This document shows, piece by piece, positions 27,432 through 37,089 of a stretch of 64,000 nt of DNA. The stretch lies in the NCBI RefSeq assembly GCF_003952505.1, contig NZ_CP034450.1:372001-436000 (forward strand), given 5' to 3'. The stretch is from Mesorhizobium sp. M4B.F.Ca.ET.058.02.1.1. GTDB taxonomy: Bacteria > Pseudomonadota > Alphaproteobacteria > Rhizobiales > Rhizobiaceae. Numbering within the stretch: position 1 is the first letter of the stretch; the number at the start of each line of letters is the position of its first letter. The notes beneath the pieces were generated by a model. It made no database searches. It worked only from the letters and a program-made list of their open reading frames with translations, and had not been told where the DNA came from. The translations under genes and the position numbers were made by a program.

Positions 27432-28242
27432 GGTGTTGAGGTCGTCTGTCTTTTCGGCACTGGTCGCTGTGGCGACCTTGGGCGCCGTGGGCCAAGCCAT
27501 GGCCTTCGACGACAAGGTATTCGACGACAAGACCGGCGTGAAGCCGCAGTCCAGCCCGTGGGCGGTGTTCCAGTTCGGCTTTTCCGCCTACAAGAACGGC
27601 CACAAGGACCAGGCGGTCGAGGCTTATAAATACGCCGCCGAGAACGGCCAGATTGGCGCCACCTGGAAGCTTGCGCGCATGTATGCCGAAGGCGACGGCG
27701 TGGCACGCGACGACTATGCGGCCTTCAAGTTCTTCTCGGAGATCGTCGACCAGGATGTCGAGCCGGGTTCGCCGGAGGAGAGCTATGTCTCCGACGCGCT
27801 GGTGGCGCTCGGCGACTATCTGCGCAAGGGCATACCCGGCAGCCCCGTCACGGAGAACGAGGTCGCGGCGCAGGAATACTACATGCGCGCGGCCGCCAAC
27901 TACCGCAATCCGAACGCCCAATTCGAGATCGGGCAGATGTTCCTGAAGGGCGAGGGCGGCGTCAAGGCAAGCGTCAAGCAGGCCGGGCGCTGGCTCCAAC
28001 TGGCGGCCGAGAAGGGCCATGCCGGCGCGCAGGCGACGCTCGGCAACCTCCTGTTCCAGAGCGGCAAGGTGGTGCGCGGCCTGGCGATGATGACGGCCGC
28101 ACTCGAGCGTGCCGCACCGGCCGACCAGCCGTGGATCCGCAGCATGCAGGAAGAGGCCTTCGCCGCCGCCGGCGAAGCCGACCGCCGCACGGCCATCTCC
28201 CTGGCCGACGACATCCTGACGAAGGGCGGCGGCGACCAGTAA
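27418..28242 (+). CDS. exoR: ExoR, periplasmic Sel1-repeat regulator of exopolysaccharide and motility
   Basis: A 274-residue protein from ATG 27418; a GTG seven codons upstream would spoil the signal peptide. Residues 1-28 end AVGQAMA and are followed by FDDK. Tandem Sel1-like repeats follow, for example [37 protein letters not shown] and [20 protein letters not shown]. The stretch [16 protein letters not shown] and the end [16 protein letters not shown] match rhizobial ExoR closely. In Sinorhizobium, ExoR binds the ExoS sensor in the periplasm and holds down succinoglycan synthesis while permitting flagella; proteolysis of ExoR relieves this. It overlaps ilvD by 14 bases. The exoS-chvI genes are not in this window. 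Confidence 0.9.
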   Translation: MRISEVLRSSVFSALVAVATLGAVGQAMAFDDKVFDDKTGVKPQSSPWAVFQFGFSAYKNGHKDQAVEAYKYAAENGQIGATWKLARMYAEGDGVARDDYAAFKFFSEIVDQDVEPGSPEESYVSDALVALGDYLRKGIPGSPVTENEVAAQEYYMRAAANYRNPNAQFEIGQMFLKGEGGVKASVKQAGRWLQLAAEKGHAGAQATLGNLLFQSGKVVRGLAMMTAALERAAPADQPWIRSMQEEAFAAAGEADRRTAISLADDILTKGGGDQ

Positions 28243-28273
28243 GCCGCGCCGCTGCCAAGTCACCCCAGGTAAA

Positions 28274-28567
28274 TCAGTTCTCGGTCGGTTCCGTCGGCAC
28301 CATGCTTGGCGCAGGCGTCGAGATCGGCGTGGTCATGACCGGCGGGGTCGTGCCCCGGCAGTCGTCATGGATCTTGGTCCACGAGGTGTTGTTGAGAACC
28401 ATGTCGCAGCGGGCGAGGTGGCTTTCGCCGGCAATCGTCAGGCAGGCGGTCTCACCAATCTTGAACGATTTGCCGTTGGCAAGGCATGCCTGGGCGGCAA
28501 GCACCGGTGCCGGCGCGATCAACGCCAACACAAGACCAGCCGAGCAAAGAACAAACCGGATCGCCAT
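28274..28567 (-). CDS. Small secreted hypothetical protein, 97 residues
   Basis: The ATG at 28567 follows a GGGGG site. MAIRFVLCSAGLVLALIAP..VLAA is a clear signal peptide, and the mature part (about 70 residues) has four cysteines (ACLANG, ACLTIAG, RCDMV, DDCRG), suggesting two periplasmic disulfides. The C-terminus is Pro/Thr-rich (TPPVMTTPISTPAPS). It resembles unnamed short exported proteins of rhizobia, and I cannot assign a function. It is convergent with exoR, stopping 31 bases from it. Confidence 0.75.
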   Translation of the reverse strand: MAIRFVLCSAGLVLALIAPAPVLAAQACLANGKSFKIGETACLTIAGESHLARCDMVLNNTSWTKIHDDCRGTTPPVMTTPISTPAPSMVPTEPTEN

Positions 28568-28646
28568 CGAACCCCCGCAGCAAGTCGCATCAAACGCGCA
28601 ATTTGTGGCGATATCAGGGTTTTGCGGAGATTTGCGTGAGTAGCCG

Positions 28647-29441
28647 TCAGGCGGGCTGCAGCGCCAGTTCGATCGCCACCGGCACGTGGTCGGATGGCTT
28701 CTCCCAGGCGCGGACATGCTTTTCGACCGAGGCCGAGGAAAAACGGTTGGCGGCTTCGGGCGACAAAAGCAGGTGGTCGATGCGGATGCCGTTGTTCTTC
28801 TGCCAGGCGCCGGCCTGATAGTCCCAGAACGTGTAGACATCGGACGAATCGGTGACGGCGCGCACTGCTTCGGTGAAGCCGAGGTTCTTCAGCCGACGGA
28901 AGGCCTGCCGCGTCTGCGGCTGGAACAGCGCGTCGCCCAGCCAGTTGTCCGGGAACCGGGCGTCGGCGGCTTCGGGGATGACATTGTAGTCGCCGGCCAG
29001 CACCAGCGCCTCCTCGAGCCGCAGCCGCTCCTGCGCCCACCTCTCCAGCCGCGCCATCCAGGACAGCTTGTAGGAGAACTTCTTCTCGTCGTCGATCGGA
29101 TTGCCGTTCGGCAGATAGAGCGAGGCGACACGCAGCGCGCCCCTGTCGGTCGAGAACACGCCCTCGATGAAGCGCGCCTGCTCGTCCTCGTCATCGCCGG
29201 GCAGGCCCTTGATAACTTCGTCGAAGCGCAGCTTCGACAGGAGGGCGACGCCGTTGAAGCCCTTCTGGCCATGGGTCTCGACATTGTAGCCGAGCGCCTC
29301 GACCTCGGCGCGCGGGAACTGTTCGTCGACCGATTTGATCTCCTGCAGGCAGACGATGTCGGGCGCGCTTTCGGTCAGCCAGTGGGTGAGGTTGCCGATG
29401 CGGGCGCGCACGCCGTTGATGTTCCAGGTGACGATTTTCAT
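28647..29441 (-). CDS. xthA: Exodeoxyribonuclease III
   Basis: A 264-residue endonuclease/exonuclease/phosphatase-fold protein from ATG 29441 (MKIVTWNINGVRARI). Catalytic landmarks are in order: Asn in NINGVR, the metal-binding Glu in CLQEIKS, ALVLAGDYNVIPEA with the Asp-Asn pair, FWDYQAGAWQKNNGIRIDHLL and the terminal SDHVPV. It acts at abasic sites and trims damaged 3' ends in base excision repair. The start overlaps the stop of the VOC gene by four bases (ATGA), so the two are translationally coupled. Confidence 0.94.
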   Translation of the reverse strand: MKIVTWNINGVRARIGNLTHWLTESAPDIVCLQEIKSVDEQFPRAEVEALGYNVETHGQKGFNGVALLSKLRFDEVIKGLPGDDEDEQARFIEGVFSTDRGALRVASLYLPNGNPIDDEKKFSYKLSWMARLERWAQERLRLEEALVLAGDYNVIPEAADARFPDNWLGDALFQPQTRQAFRRLKNLGFTEAVRAVTDSSDVYTFWDYQAGAWQKNNGIRIDHLLLSPEAANRFSSASVEKHVRAWEKPSDHVPVAIELALQPA

Positions 29442-29842
29442 GGATTGCCCTTGGGATCTTCGGACGGGAGGCGTTCGACGAGGCCGATCGTATTGCCTGC
29501 CGGGTCCTTTAGGAAGGCCATCCACTCGCTTTCCCCCGCCGGACCGAACTGGCCCTCGGTGTCGCGATGGACGAGTGCCGGCGGCGCGGTGAAGGGAATG
29601 CCCGCGGCCTTCGCCTGCGCATGGAAGGCTTCGAGGCCGGTAATGTCGAGATAGACGATGCCCGCCGGCACGCCATCGGTGAAGAACAGGCGCACGTCGC
29701 CGGCCATGATGAAGGCGATGCCCGGCGGATCGTAGCGCGCATGCACGCCCATGCCGAGCACGTCACGCCAGAAGGCGAGCGTGATGTCGAGATCGCGGCC
29801 GGCCGAGAGCGCGACCTGACGGACCGCGCCGATCGCAGGCAT
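29438..29842 (-). CDS. VOC (glyoxalase/bleomycin-resistance fold) family protein
   Basis: A 134-residue VOC domain from ATG 29842 (MPAIGAVRQVALSAGRDLD). The paired beta-alpha-beta-beta-beta modules are visible, with FWRDVLGMGVHARYDPPGIAF, IVYLDITGLEAFHAQAKAAG and the C-terminal EWMAFLKDPAGNTIGLVE, whose Glu is a usual metal ligand. The activity is not predictable within this fold (dioxygenase, isomerase or resistance protein). It lies between erpA and xthA in a minus-strand operon, with a four-base overlap into xthA. Confidence 0.85.
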   Translation of the reverse strand: MPAIGAVRQVALSAGRDLDITLAFWRDVLGMGVHARYDPPGIAFIMAGDVRLFFTDGVPAGIVYLDITGLEAFHAQAKAAGIPFTAPPALVHRDTEGQFGPAGESEWMAFLKDPAGNTIGLVERLPSEDPKGNP

Positions 29843-29852
29843 CCGATTTCTG

Positions 29853-30200
29853 CTAAACAGAGAAACTGGTGCCGCAGCCGCAGGAGGCGACGGCATTGGG
29901 GTTCCTGATCTGGAACGACTGGCCCATCAGGTCGTCGACGAAGTCGATCACCGAGCCGCCCATATAGACCAGCGACAGGTCGTCGATCAGCACGGTGGCG
30001 CCGTCCTTCTCGATGGCGACGTCGTCGTCGTTGCGCGTGTCGACGAGGTCGAACTTGTAGGAAAAGCCGGAGCAGCCGCCGCCTTCGACCGAGACGCGCA
30101 GCGCCGTCTTGCCCGGCTCGCCGGAAACGATCCTGGCGATCCGCTTGGCGGCGGCGTCGGTCATCTCGACCTTCATGGCAGTCTTGGCATCCGCGCCCAT
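29853..30200 (-). CDS. erpA: Iron-sulfur cluster insertion protein ErpA
   Basis: An A-type carrier of 115 residues from ATG 30200, with AAGGTG upstream; an internal ATG at 30176 is possible. The three ligand cysteines sit in GGGCSGFSY and SCGCGTSF, as expected for HesB/IscA/ErpA proteins. It carries 4Fe-4S or 2Fe-2S clusters to apoproteins in the cytosol. It is divergent from dgt, with about 70 bases for both promoters, a pairing conserved across Rhizobiales. Distinguishing ErpA from other A-type carriers rests mainly on this synteny. Confidence 0.88.
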   Translation of the reverse strand: MGADAKTAMKVEMTDAAAKRIARIVSGEPGKTALRVSVEGGGCSGFSYKFDLVDTRNDDDVAIEKDGATVLIDDLSLVYMGGSVIDFVDDLMGQSFQIRNPNAVASCGCGTSFSV

Positions 30201-30270
30201 CGGCGTCACCTTGCTTTCGGTTTCATATGATAGGTATGAAGCGGGCGGGGCCAAGTCAACTGGTGGGTGA

Positions 30271-31500
30271 ATGGACGTGCGGCAGGGCAAGGATGCTCTC
30301 GGCGACATAGGGTTCGGCTACCGGCCGCGCGCCGCCTATGCCAGCGATCCCGCGCGCTCGCGCGGCCGCCTGTTCGAGGAGGCCGAAAGCCCGACCCGCA
30401 CGCCGTTCCAGCGCGATCGCGACCGCATCATCCATTCGACCGCCTTCCGCCGCCTGAAGCACAAGACGCAGGTGTTCGTCGCGCATGAGGGCGACCACTA
30501 CCGCACGAGGCTGACGCATTCGATCGAAGTGGCGCAGATCGCACGCGCGCTGGCGCGGGCGCTGCGCGGCGACGAGGATCTGGCGGAGGCGGTGGCGCTG
30601 GTGCATGATTTTGGCCATACGCCGTTCGGCCATACCGGCGAGGAGGCGTTGAACGAGAAGATGGCCGCCTGGGGCGGCTTCGACCACAATGCGCAGTCGC
30701 TGCGCGTGGTGACGCGGCTGGAGCGGCGCTATGCCGAGTTCGACGGTCTGAACCTCACCTGGGAGACGCTGGAGGGGCTGGTCAAGCACAACGGGCCATT
30801 GACGAATGCCAAAGGGCAGGGGCTGAAGGGCCCGGTGCCGCAGGCGATCCGTGACTATTCGCAATTGCACGATCTCGAGCTCGACCGGTTCGCCGGCATC
30901 GAGGCGCAATGCGCGGCGATCGCCGACGACATCGCCTACAACACCCATGACATCGACGACGGTCTGCGGTCGGGCTTCCTGACGCTCGACATGCTGGAGG
31001 ACGTCACCTTGCCGGGCTCGATCCTGGCGAGCGTACGAGCGCGCTACCCGGCGCTCGATCCGGTGCGCACCGGCCACGAGCTGATGCGGCGGCAGATCAC
31101 TATGATGGTCGAGGACGTGATTGCCTCCACCCACGCCAACCTCGAGCGGCTAAAGCCCGAGAGCGCCGACGCGGTGCGGGCGGCGGGCGAGACGATGGTG
31201 ACCTTCTCGGCCGGCATGGCCGCGACCGAGAAGGAGTTGAAAGCCTTTCTCTACAAGCACCTTTACCGGCACAGCGAGGTCATGCGGGTGCGGGCCGATG
31301 CCGAACGGATCGTGCGCGACCTGTTCGACTTCTATTTCGCCGCGCCGCGCGCCATGCCGGACGGCTGGCGCGAAGGACTCGATAGAGCGCAGGACCGCAT
31401 CAAGGCGCGCGCCGTGGCGGATTTCCTGGCAGGCATGACCGACACCTATGCGCTGAAGGAACATCGGCGCTTGTTTGACCACACGCCCGATTTGAGCTAG
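30271..31500 (+). CDS. dgt: Deoxyguanosinetriphosphate triphosphohydrolase-like protein
   Basis: A 409-residue HD-domain dNTPase. The family opening [20 protein letters not shown] is followed by the metal site in [20 protein letters not shown] [20 protein letters not shown] and [19 protein letters not shown], with the HD pair. [14 protein letters not shown] completes the site. It hydrolyses dGTP (or other dNTPs) to the nucleoside and tripolyphosphate, controlling dNTP pools. It is first of a long plus-strand series; argS starts 64 bases after its stop. Confidence 0.93.
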   Translation: MDVRQGKDALGDIGFGYRPRAAYASDPARSRGRLFEEAESPTRTPFQRDRDRIIHSTAFRRLKHKTQVFVAHEGDHYRTRLTHSIEVAQIARALARALRGDEDLAEAVALVHDFGHTPFGHTGEEALNEKMAAWGGFDHNAQSLRVVTRLERRYAEFDGLNLTWETLEGLVKHNGPLTNAKGQGLKGPVPQAIRDYSQLHDLELDRFAGIEAQCAAIADDIAYNTHDIDDGLRSGFLTLDMLEDVTLPGSILASVRARYPALDPVRTGHELMRRQITMMVEDVIASTHANLERLKPESADAVRAAGETMVTFSAGMAATEKELKAFLYKHLYRHSEVMRVRADAERIVRDLFDFYFAAPRAMPDGWREGLDRAQDRIKARAVADFLAGMTDTYALKEHRRLFDHTPDLS

Positions 31501-31564
31501 GGCGGACGCGATTTTGCCGGCCAACGAGCCGGATTCCCTTGCACAGCCGCCAGAGCCAGACCCA

Positions 31565-33322
31565 ATGAACATATTCGCCGATTTCAACGCGCGAGTCATA
31601 AAAGCCGTCGAAGCGCTTGATCTGAGAGACAAGGATGGCGCGTTGCTCGACTTGTCGCGCATCGCCGTCGAGCCGCCGCGCGACGCCAGCCATGGCGATC
31701 TCGCCACCAACGCCGCGATGGTGCTGGCCAAGCCGACCGGGCAGAACCCGCGCGCGTTGGCCGAAAGGCTGGCCGAGGCGCTGCGTGGCGACGCCGACGT
31801 CGCGGCGGCCGACGTCGCCGGTCCGGGCTTCGTCAATCTCAGGCTGCAGGATGGGTTCTGGCAGGCGCATCTGGCGGCGCTCCTCGGCGAAGGTCGCAAC
31901 TATGGCCGCTCGACCATCGGCGGCGGCCGCAAGGCCAATGTCGAATATGTCTCGGCCAATCCGACCGGGCCCATGCATGTCGGCCATTGCCGGGGCGCGG
32001 TGGTGGGCGACACGCTCGCCAATCTGATGGCCTTCGCCGGCTACGATGTGACCAAGGAATATGTCATCAACGACGCTGGCTCGCAGATCGACGTGCTCGG
32101 CCGCTCGGCCCTGCTGCGCTATCGCGAGGCGCTCGGCGAGACGATCGGCGAGATCCCGCCCGGCCTCTATCCGGGCGACTATCTCGTGCCGGTCGGCCAG
32201 GCGCTGGCGCAGGAGTTCGGCGGCAAACTGCTGCAGATGCCGGAGGACGAGGCGCTGGCCATCGTCAAGGATCGCACTATCGACGCAATGATGGCGATGA
32301 TCCGTGAGGACCTGGCGCTGCTCAACGTGCATCACGACGTGTTCTTCTCCGAGCGCACGCTGCACGCCGACCATGCCAAGAAGATCAGGGCGGCGATCGC
32401 CGACCTGACGCTGAAGGGTCATATCTACAAGGGCAAGCTGCCGCCGCCCAAGGGCGAGAAGCCGGACGACTGGGAAGACCGCGAGCAGACCCTGTTCCGC
32501 TCGACGGCCGTCGGCGACGACATGGACCGGGCGCTGGTCAAGTCGGACGGTTCCTTCACCTATTTCGCCGCCGATGTCGCCTACCTCAAGGACAAGGTGG
32601 AGCGCGGCTTCGTCGACCTGATCTATGTGCTGGGCGCCGACCATGGCGGATACGTCAAGCGGCTGGAGGCGCTCGCCCGGGCCATCGCCGGCGACGAGGT
32701 GAAGCTCACAGTGCTGCTTTGCCAACTGGTGAAGTTGTTCCGCGACGGCGAGCCGGTCCGCATGTCCAAGCGCTCCGGCGATTTCGTCACACTGCGCGAG
32801 GTGGTCGAAGAGGTCGGTCGCGATCCGATCCGCTTTATGATGCTTTACCGCAAGAACGACGCGCCGCTCGACTTCGATTTCGCCAAGGTGACCGAGCAAT
32901 CGAAGGACAATCCGGTGTTCTACGTGCAGTACGCCTCGGCGCGCTGCCACTCGGTGTTCCGGCAGGCGAGCGAGCAGTTGGGCGAGGCTAATTTCGATCG
33001 CAACCGGCTGACGGCTTCGGTGGCTTCGCTCTCGGACGAGGGCGAAATCGGCCTGATCCGGAAGCTGGCTGAATATCCCAGGCTGATTGAGTCCGCGGCT
33101 CTTGCATTGGAGCCGCACAGGCTGGCATTCTACCTCTACGATCTGGCTTCCAGCTTCCATGGACACTGGAACCGGGGGACCGATAATCCCGACTTACGTT
33201 TTGTTAAGGTTAACGACCGACAATTGACGTATGCCAGACTAGGGCTGGTGCAGGCTGTTTCGGACGTTTTGACGTCCGGCCTGACGCTGATAGGGGCGGA
33301 TGCGCCCACCGAGATGCGTTAG
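31565..33322 (+). CDS. argS: Arginyl-tRNA synthetase
   Basis: A class I synthetase of 585 residues, read from ATG 31565 ([16 protein letters not shown]); 17 further codons upstream are open but lack the family N-terminus. The HIGH region is [15 protein letters not shown] near residue 130. The KMSK-like loop is [15 protein letters not shown], degenerate as is normal for ArgRS. The C-terminal DALR anticodon-binding domain ends the protein with the usual [16 protein letters not shown]. It attaches arginine to tRNA-Arg and requires tRNA for activation. The stop is 103 bases before the SPOR gene. Confidence 0.96.
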   Translation: MNIFADFNARVIKAVEALDLRDKDGALLDLSRIAVEPPRDASHGDLATNAAMVLAKPTGQNPRALAERLAEALRGDADVAAADVAGPGFVNLRLQDGFWQAHLAALLGEGRNYGRSTIGGGRKANVEYVSANPTGPMHVGHCRGAVVGDTLANLMAFAGYDVTKEYVINDAGSQIDVLGRSALLRYREALGETIGEIPPGLYPGDYLVPVGQALAQEFGGKLLQMPEDEALAIVKDRTIDAMMAMIREDLALLNVHHDVFFSERTLHADHAKKIRAAIADLTLKGHIYKGKLPPPKGEKPDDWEDREQTLFRSTAVGDDMDRALVKSDGSFTYFAADVAYLKDKVERGFVDLIYVLGADHGGYVKRLEALARAIAGDEVKLTVLLCQLVKLFRDGEPVRMSKRSGDFVTLREVVEEVGRDPIRFMMLYRKNDAPLDFDFAKVTEQSKDNPVFYVQYASARCHSVFRQASEQLGEANFDRNRLTASVASLSDEGEIGLIRKLAEYPRLIESAALALEPHRLAFYLYDLASSFHGHWNRGTDNPDLRFVKVNDRQLTYARLGLVQAVSDVLTSGLTLIGADAPTEMR

Positions 33323-33425
33323 GTTTGACTAAAAAACCTGTCACCTTTTGCCCACATTGCGCTGGTAAGGGCCAACCCTGCGCGACGTCCATGGCGTCCG
33401 ACTGTGTGCGAGTTCGGGAACAATA

Positions 33426-36400
33426 ATGGCAGACAGAACCCAGCTGAAAGTAGCCGATCGCAACGACATCGCTGACGACGATCCGTTTGCGGAACTGACC
33501 AGGATCATGGGTTTCGACCCGCGCCAGCCGGTAAAGCCGCAGGCGCCTGTCCAGAAGGCTGCGCCCGCCAATCAGCCTGCCGCGGAGGGCGATTTCGACA
33601 TCGACCTCGAGAAGGAACTGATGGGCGAGTTCGGCGCGGAGGAGAGCAAAGCCGTCGCGCAACCGAAAGAGCCGGCTTTCGAAGCCGCGGCCCGCAACGC
33701 GCTTGACGACGAGCTTGCGGCGTCGCTCGACCAGGACTTCGTGTTCGACGATATCGAGGACCATCATTTCGCCACCGCGCCCGCGGCAGGCGCTGTAGCG
33801 GCGCCGCAGGTCGATGCGGAGCCTGAGCTCGCAGCGGCCTTCGATGATGATCTCGGCCAGGCGGTCGCCAGTTCGCTCGAAGACGTCTCTCCGCTCGACG
33901 ACGATCTGCCGATGGACGACGAGCTTGCCGCGTCGCTCGATCGGGAATTCCAGCTCGGCGATCATGCCGTCGAGGCAGTCGACCATCGTGCCGCAGAGGT
34001 TGCAGCGCCGGCGGTCGAAACCGCGTTCGAGGACGATTTCGATAATGCTGTTTCCCTGTCGCTCGAGGATGAACTGACGCTCGACGACCACGCGTCCGCT
34101 GATGACTACGTCGCTCTGGCCGTTGCCGAACATCCGGCGCCTGTTCAGGCTGTTGCCGACCAAGCGATTTCAGAGGAGGACTTTTCTGGTCACTTCGACG
34201 AGGCGATGGCCGATGTCGACACGGATATCGAGGCGCAGGCGGAACACCCGGCTGAAATCGATGAGCCGCTGACCGTCGAACAGCCTGCCGACGCTGCTTA
34301 TGCCGCCGACACAGACGGTTCCGAGCTTGCCGAGCAGGCGTCCTTCGACGACGATTTCGCGCTCAGCATCGACGATGCCGAAGAGTCGCTGGCTGCCGCA
34401 GTGCCTGTCGAGCCTGTATATGCCGTCGAAGGCGATGCCACAGACCTTGCCGCGCAGGAAGCCTTCGAAGATGATGTCGAGCATGCGCTGACCGAAGAGG
34501 TTGAAGAGCCGGCTGCCGAATTCGCCGCCTTTGCGGACGAGCCGATCGCGCCTGCGGTCTTCGAGCTTGATATCGAAGATGCGCCGGCCGGAGAGGTTGA
34601 AGAACCTGCTGCCGAGATCGCCGCCGCTGCGGCCGAACCGATCACGCCCGCGGCCGTTGCGGTCGAGCCATCGGAACCTGCGACCGCCGCCAATGAGCGA
34701 AGCCTCGAGGATGAGCTTAACGCGCTGCTCGGCGCAATGAGCGCGCGGCCGATGCCCGTCGCTAGGGAACCCGAACCTATCCGTCAGCCGGTGGCGGAGA
34801 AGCCCGCGGATCAGCAGACCGTCGATGACCTCGATTGGGATCTCGACGGCCACGAGGACGCCCAGCCGCAGCAGGATGAGGCGGCCAAATCGGCCGAAGC
34901 CGATTCCGGCGATCTTCCGGGGGGTGAACTCGAAGGCCTGGATCTTTCTGCCAAGAATGCAACGGCCTCCGCCGACATTGACTTCGACGATGACGCATTT
35001 GATGCCGCCTTTGCCAAGGGCATTGAGGGCGATCGGGAGCCTGGCCATTCCGTGGCACCCGCCTCGCCTTCGCAGGACTGGCTGCGCTCGACCCCGCCCG
35101 AACCGGCGCGGTCGTGGAGCCGCGTGACCCCGGTCGCCGCACCTGCCCAGGCTTCATTCACAGCCCAGCCGACGGCGTCGGTGGCGCCGGTTTCGATCGC
35201 GCCGTCATACCGGCAGGAGCCGGTCGTGGAGGACGTTCCGGTCTATGCAGAGCCTGAGCCTGAGCCCGCGCAGCCGGACTATCAGCAAGCCTATGACGAG
35301 ATGCCTGACGTCGAGACGGTCGACGTGCCGGAGCGTGTGGTGGCGCTTGCCGACGACCTCGAAATTCCCGAACTGGACTTCGAGGAAGAAAAGCCGGCAG
35401 CGCCGGCCTATGACGATCTCGATGCCGAGTTTGCCGGTCTGCTGAATGAAATGAACGCGGTCGAGGTCGCGCCCGCGCCGACACCGGCTCGAGCCGCCGC
35501 CTATGAGGACGACAGCTACGGCGCCGGATTCAAGCCGGGCCACGATCACGGCGACGCGCGCGCCTATGCGGCGGCGAAGCCGGCTGAAATGCTCGCAGCC
35601 CCAGCGCCGGTTTCCCAGGCCGCCGCGACGGGCGGCTTCGATATGGACAACCTGCCCGGCAGCCGGCCGGTCGCGCAGGCCGACGATTTCGCGGTCGATG
35701 AGCTCGACTACGACCCCGAGCTTGACCAGGAGATGGCGGTGCCGGGCCTTGCCGAGCGTGAGGCCGCTAGGCCGCGCGGCCGTGGCGTGCTGATCGCCGC
35801 CGTGGTCGGCGCCGTGGCCCTGGCCGGTGGTCTTGGCGCCTTTGCCTTGTCCTTTGGCGGCAAGGGCGGCAGCGAGGCGCCGGTTATCGTCAAGGCCGAC
35901 AACGCGCCAATCAAGGTCAAGCCGGAGAATCCGGGCGGCACGGTGGTGCCAAACCAGGACAACAAGGTCTACGACGCGGTGGTCAAGGGTACCAAGCCGG
36001 CCGAGCCGGTGCAGGAAAAGCTGGTCACCAACACCGAAGAGCCAGTCGATGTGAAAGCCAAGGAGCCGGAGAGCCGCGTCGTCGATCTTTCGCCGGCCGA
36101 TACCGACGCCGCTGCGGGCACGGACGCCGTGGGCAATGCCGCCGCGACGGCGATGCCGGGCGTGGATGCGCCGGGCAGCGCCGATGCGGCGCCGGCGCCG
36201 AAATCCGAGGATCGCATAGCCCAGGTCCTGCAGGAAGCCGACAAGGGGACCAATCCGGAAGTCGTCGCCGTCGCGCCACGCAAGGTCAGGACCATGATGG
36301 TCAAGCCCGATGGCTCGCTGGTTGCGCGCGAGGATCCTGCACCCGAGGCTGCTTCGCAGGTTGCTGCCGCCGAACCGGCCGATCCGGCGCCGCAGCATGT

Positions 36401-36962
36401 CGCCCCCGCGGCGCAGGCCGGCGCCGAGCAGACCGGCACAGTGGCGCCGGCGACCGATCAGGCGAGCGATCAGCCGACCGACCAGGTTGTCAGCGCCGAC
36501 CAGACCGAGGCCGCACAGCCGCTCAAGCCGGCCGAGGCGCCAAAGGCCGAGGCGAAGGCCGAAGCCAAGACGCAGGCCGCCCACACCCAGTCGGCCAACA
36601 CGCCGGCCACTGTTCCGGTGGCGCCGCAGCGTCCGTCCGACCAGCCGGTCGACGTCGTCGGCGAGGTGAAGCCCGACCAGGTCGCCTCCATATCGCCGAG
36701 CGCAGCAGCGGCAGGTGGTGGTTCGTGGTCGATGCAGATCGCCTCGCAGCCGACGGTTGAAAGCGCGCAGTCCACATACCAGGACCTGCAGCGCCGCTAC
36801 GGCAGCGTGCTGTCGGGCCGCACCGCCAACATCGTCAAGGCCGAGATCGCCGGCAAGGGCACCTTCTACCGCGTCCGCGTGCCGGCGCAGTCGCGCAACG
36901 ACGCGATCGCCCTGTGCACCAGCTATAAGGCGGCCGGCGGCAACTGCTTCGTGTCGCGCTGA
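33426..36962 (+). CDS. Giant acidic SPOR-domain membrane protein
   Basis: A 1178-residue protein with three parts. The cytosolic N-terminus (about 1-780) is very acidic and low in complexity, built on a loose repeat with core DELAASLD or similar (for instance near residues 97, 160 and 205). One transmembrane helix follows (GVLIAAVVGAVALAGGLGAF, about 785-805). The periplasmic part is a Pro/Ala/Glu-rich linker ending in a SPOR domain (last 80 residues, from WSMQIASQPTVESAQ to AGGNCFVSR). SPOR domains bind peptidoglycan denuded of stem peptides at the septum, so a cell-division or polar-growth role is likely. The location between argS and nagZ is conserved in Rhizobiales, though the tail length is variable. 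Confidence 0.88.
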   Translation: MADRTQLKVADRNDIADDDPFAELTRIMGFDPRQPVKPQAPVQKAAPANQPAAEGDFDIDLEKELMGEFGAEESKAVAQPKEPAFEAAARNALDDELAASLDQDFVFDDIEDHHFATAPAAGAVAAPQVDAEPELAAAFDDDLGQAVASSLEDVSPLDDDLPMDDELAASLDREFQLGDHAVEAVDHRAAEVAAPAVETAFEDDFDNAVSLSLEDELTLDDHASADDYVALAVAEHPAPVQAVADQAISEEDFSGHFDEAMADVDTDIEAQAEHPAEIDEPLTVEQPADAAYAADTDGSELAEQASFDDDFALSIDDAEESLAAAVPVEPVYAVEGDATDLAAQEAFEDDVEHALTEEVEEPAAEFAAFADEPIAPAVFELDIEDAPAGEVEEPAAEIAAAAAEPITPAAVAVEPSEPATAANERSLEDELNALLGAMSARPMPVAREPEPIRQPVAEKPADQQTVDDLDWDLDGHEDAQPQQDEAAKSAEADSGDLPGGELEGLDLSAKNATASADIDFDDDAFDAAFAKGIEGDREPGHSVAPASPSQDWLRSTPPEPARSWSRVTPVAAPAQASFTAQPTASVAPVSIAPSYRQEPVVEDVPVYAEPEPEPAQPDYQQAYDEMPDVETVDVPERVVALADDLEIPELDFEEEKPAAPAYDDLDAEFAGLLNEMNAVEVAPAPTPARAAAYEDDSYGAGFKPGHDHGDARAYAAAKPAEMLAAPAPVSQAAATGGFDMDNLPGSRPVAQADDFAVDELDYDPELDQEMAVPGLAEREAARPRGRGVLIAAVVGAVALAGGLGAFALSFGGKGGSEAPVIVKADNAPIKVKPENPGGTVVPNQDNKVYDAVVKGTKPAEPVQEKLVTNTEEPVDVKAKEPESRVVDLSPADTDAAAGTDAVGNAAATAMPGVDAPGSADAAPAPKSEDRIAQVLQEADKGTNPEVVAVAPRKVRTMMVKPDGSLVAREDPAPEAASQVAAAEPADPAPQHVAPAAQAGAEQTGTVAPATDQASDQPTDQVVSADQTEAAQPLKPAEAPKAEAKAEAKTQAAHTQSANTPATVPVAPQRPSDQPVDVVGEVKPDQVASISPSAAAAGGGSWSMQIASQPTVESAQSTYQDLQRRYGSVLSGRTANIVKAEIAGKGTFYRVRVPAQSRNDAIALCTSYKAAGGNCFVSR

Positions 36963-36984
36963 GTCTGGGCGCAATCCAGTCAAC

Positions 36985-37016
36985 CCGGCGCGGCCGCAGG
37001 GCCGCGCCGGTTTTTT
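36985..37016 (+). terminator. Terminator after the SPOR gene
   Basis: The perfect 11-bp stem CCGGCGCGGCC / GGCCGCGCCGG with loop GCAG is followed by TTTTTT. Confidence 0.93.
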
Positions 37017-37089
37017 GCGGGATCGGGCCTTCAACCGCTTGTCATGCGGGTGATTCCCTTTGTCCGCGCGAAGCCCTAAGCTCCAAGGC

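Noticed and set aside
31400..33166. 588-codon minus-strand frame opposite argS
   Set aside because: argS on the plus strand has full synthetase motifs; this frame has none.
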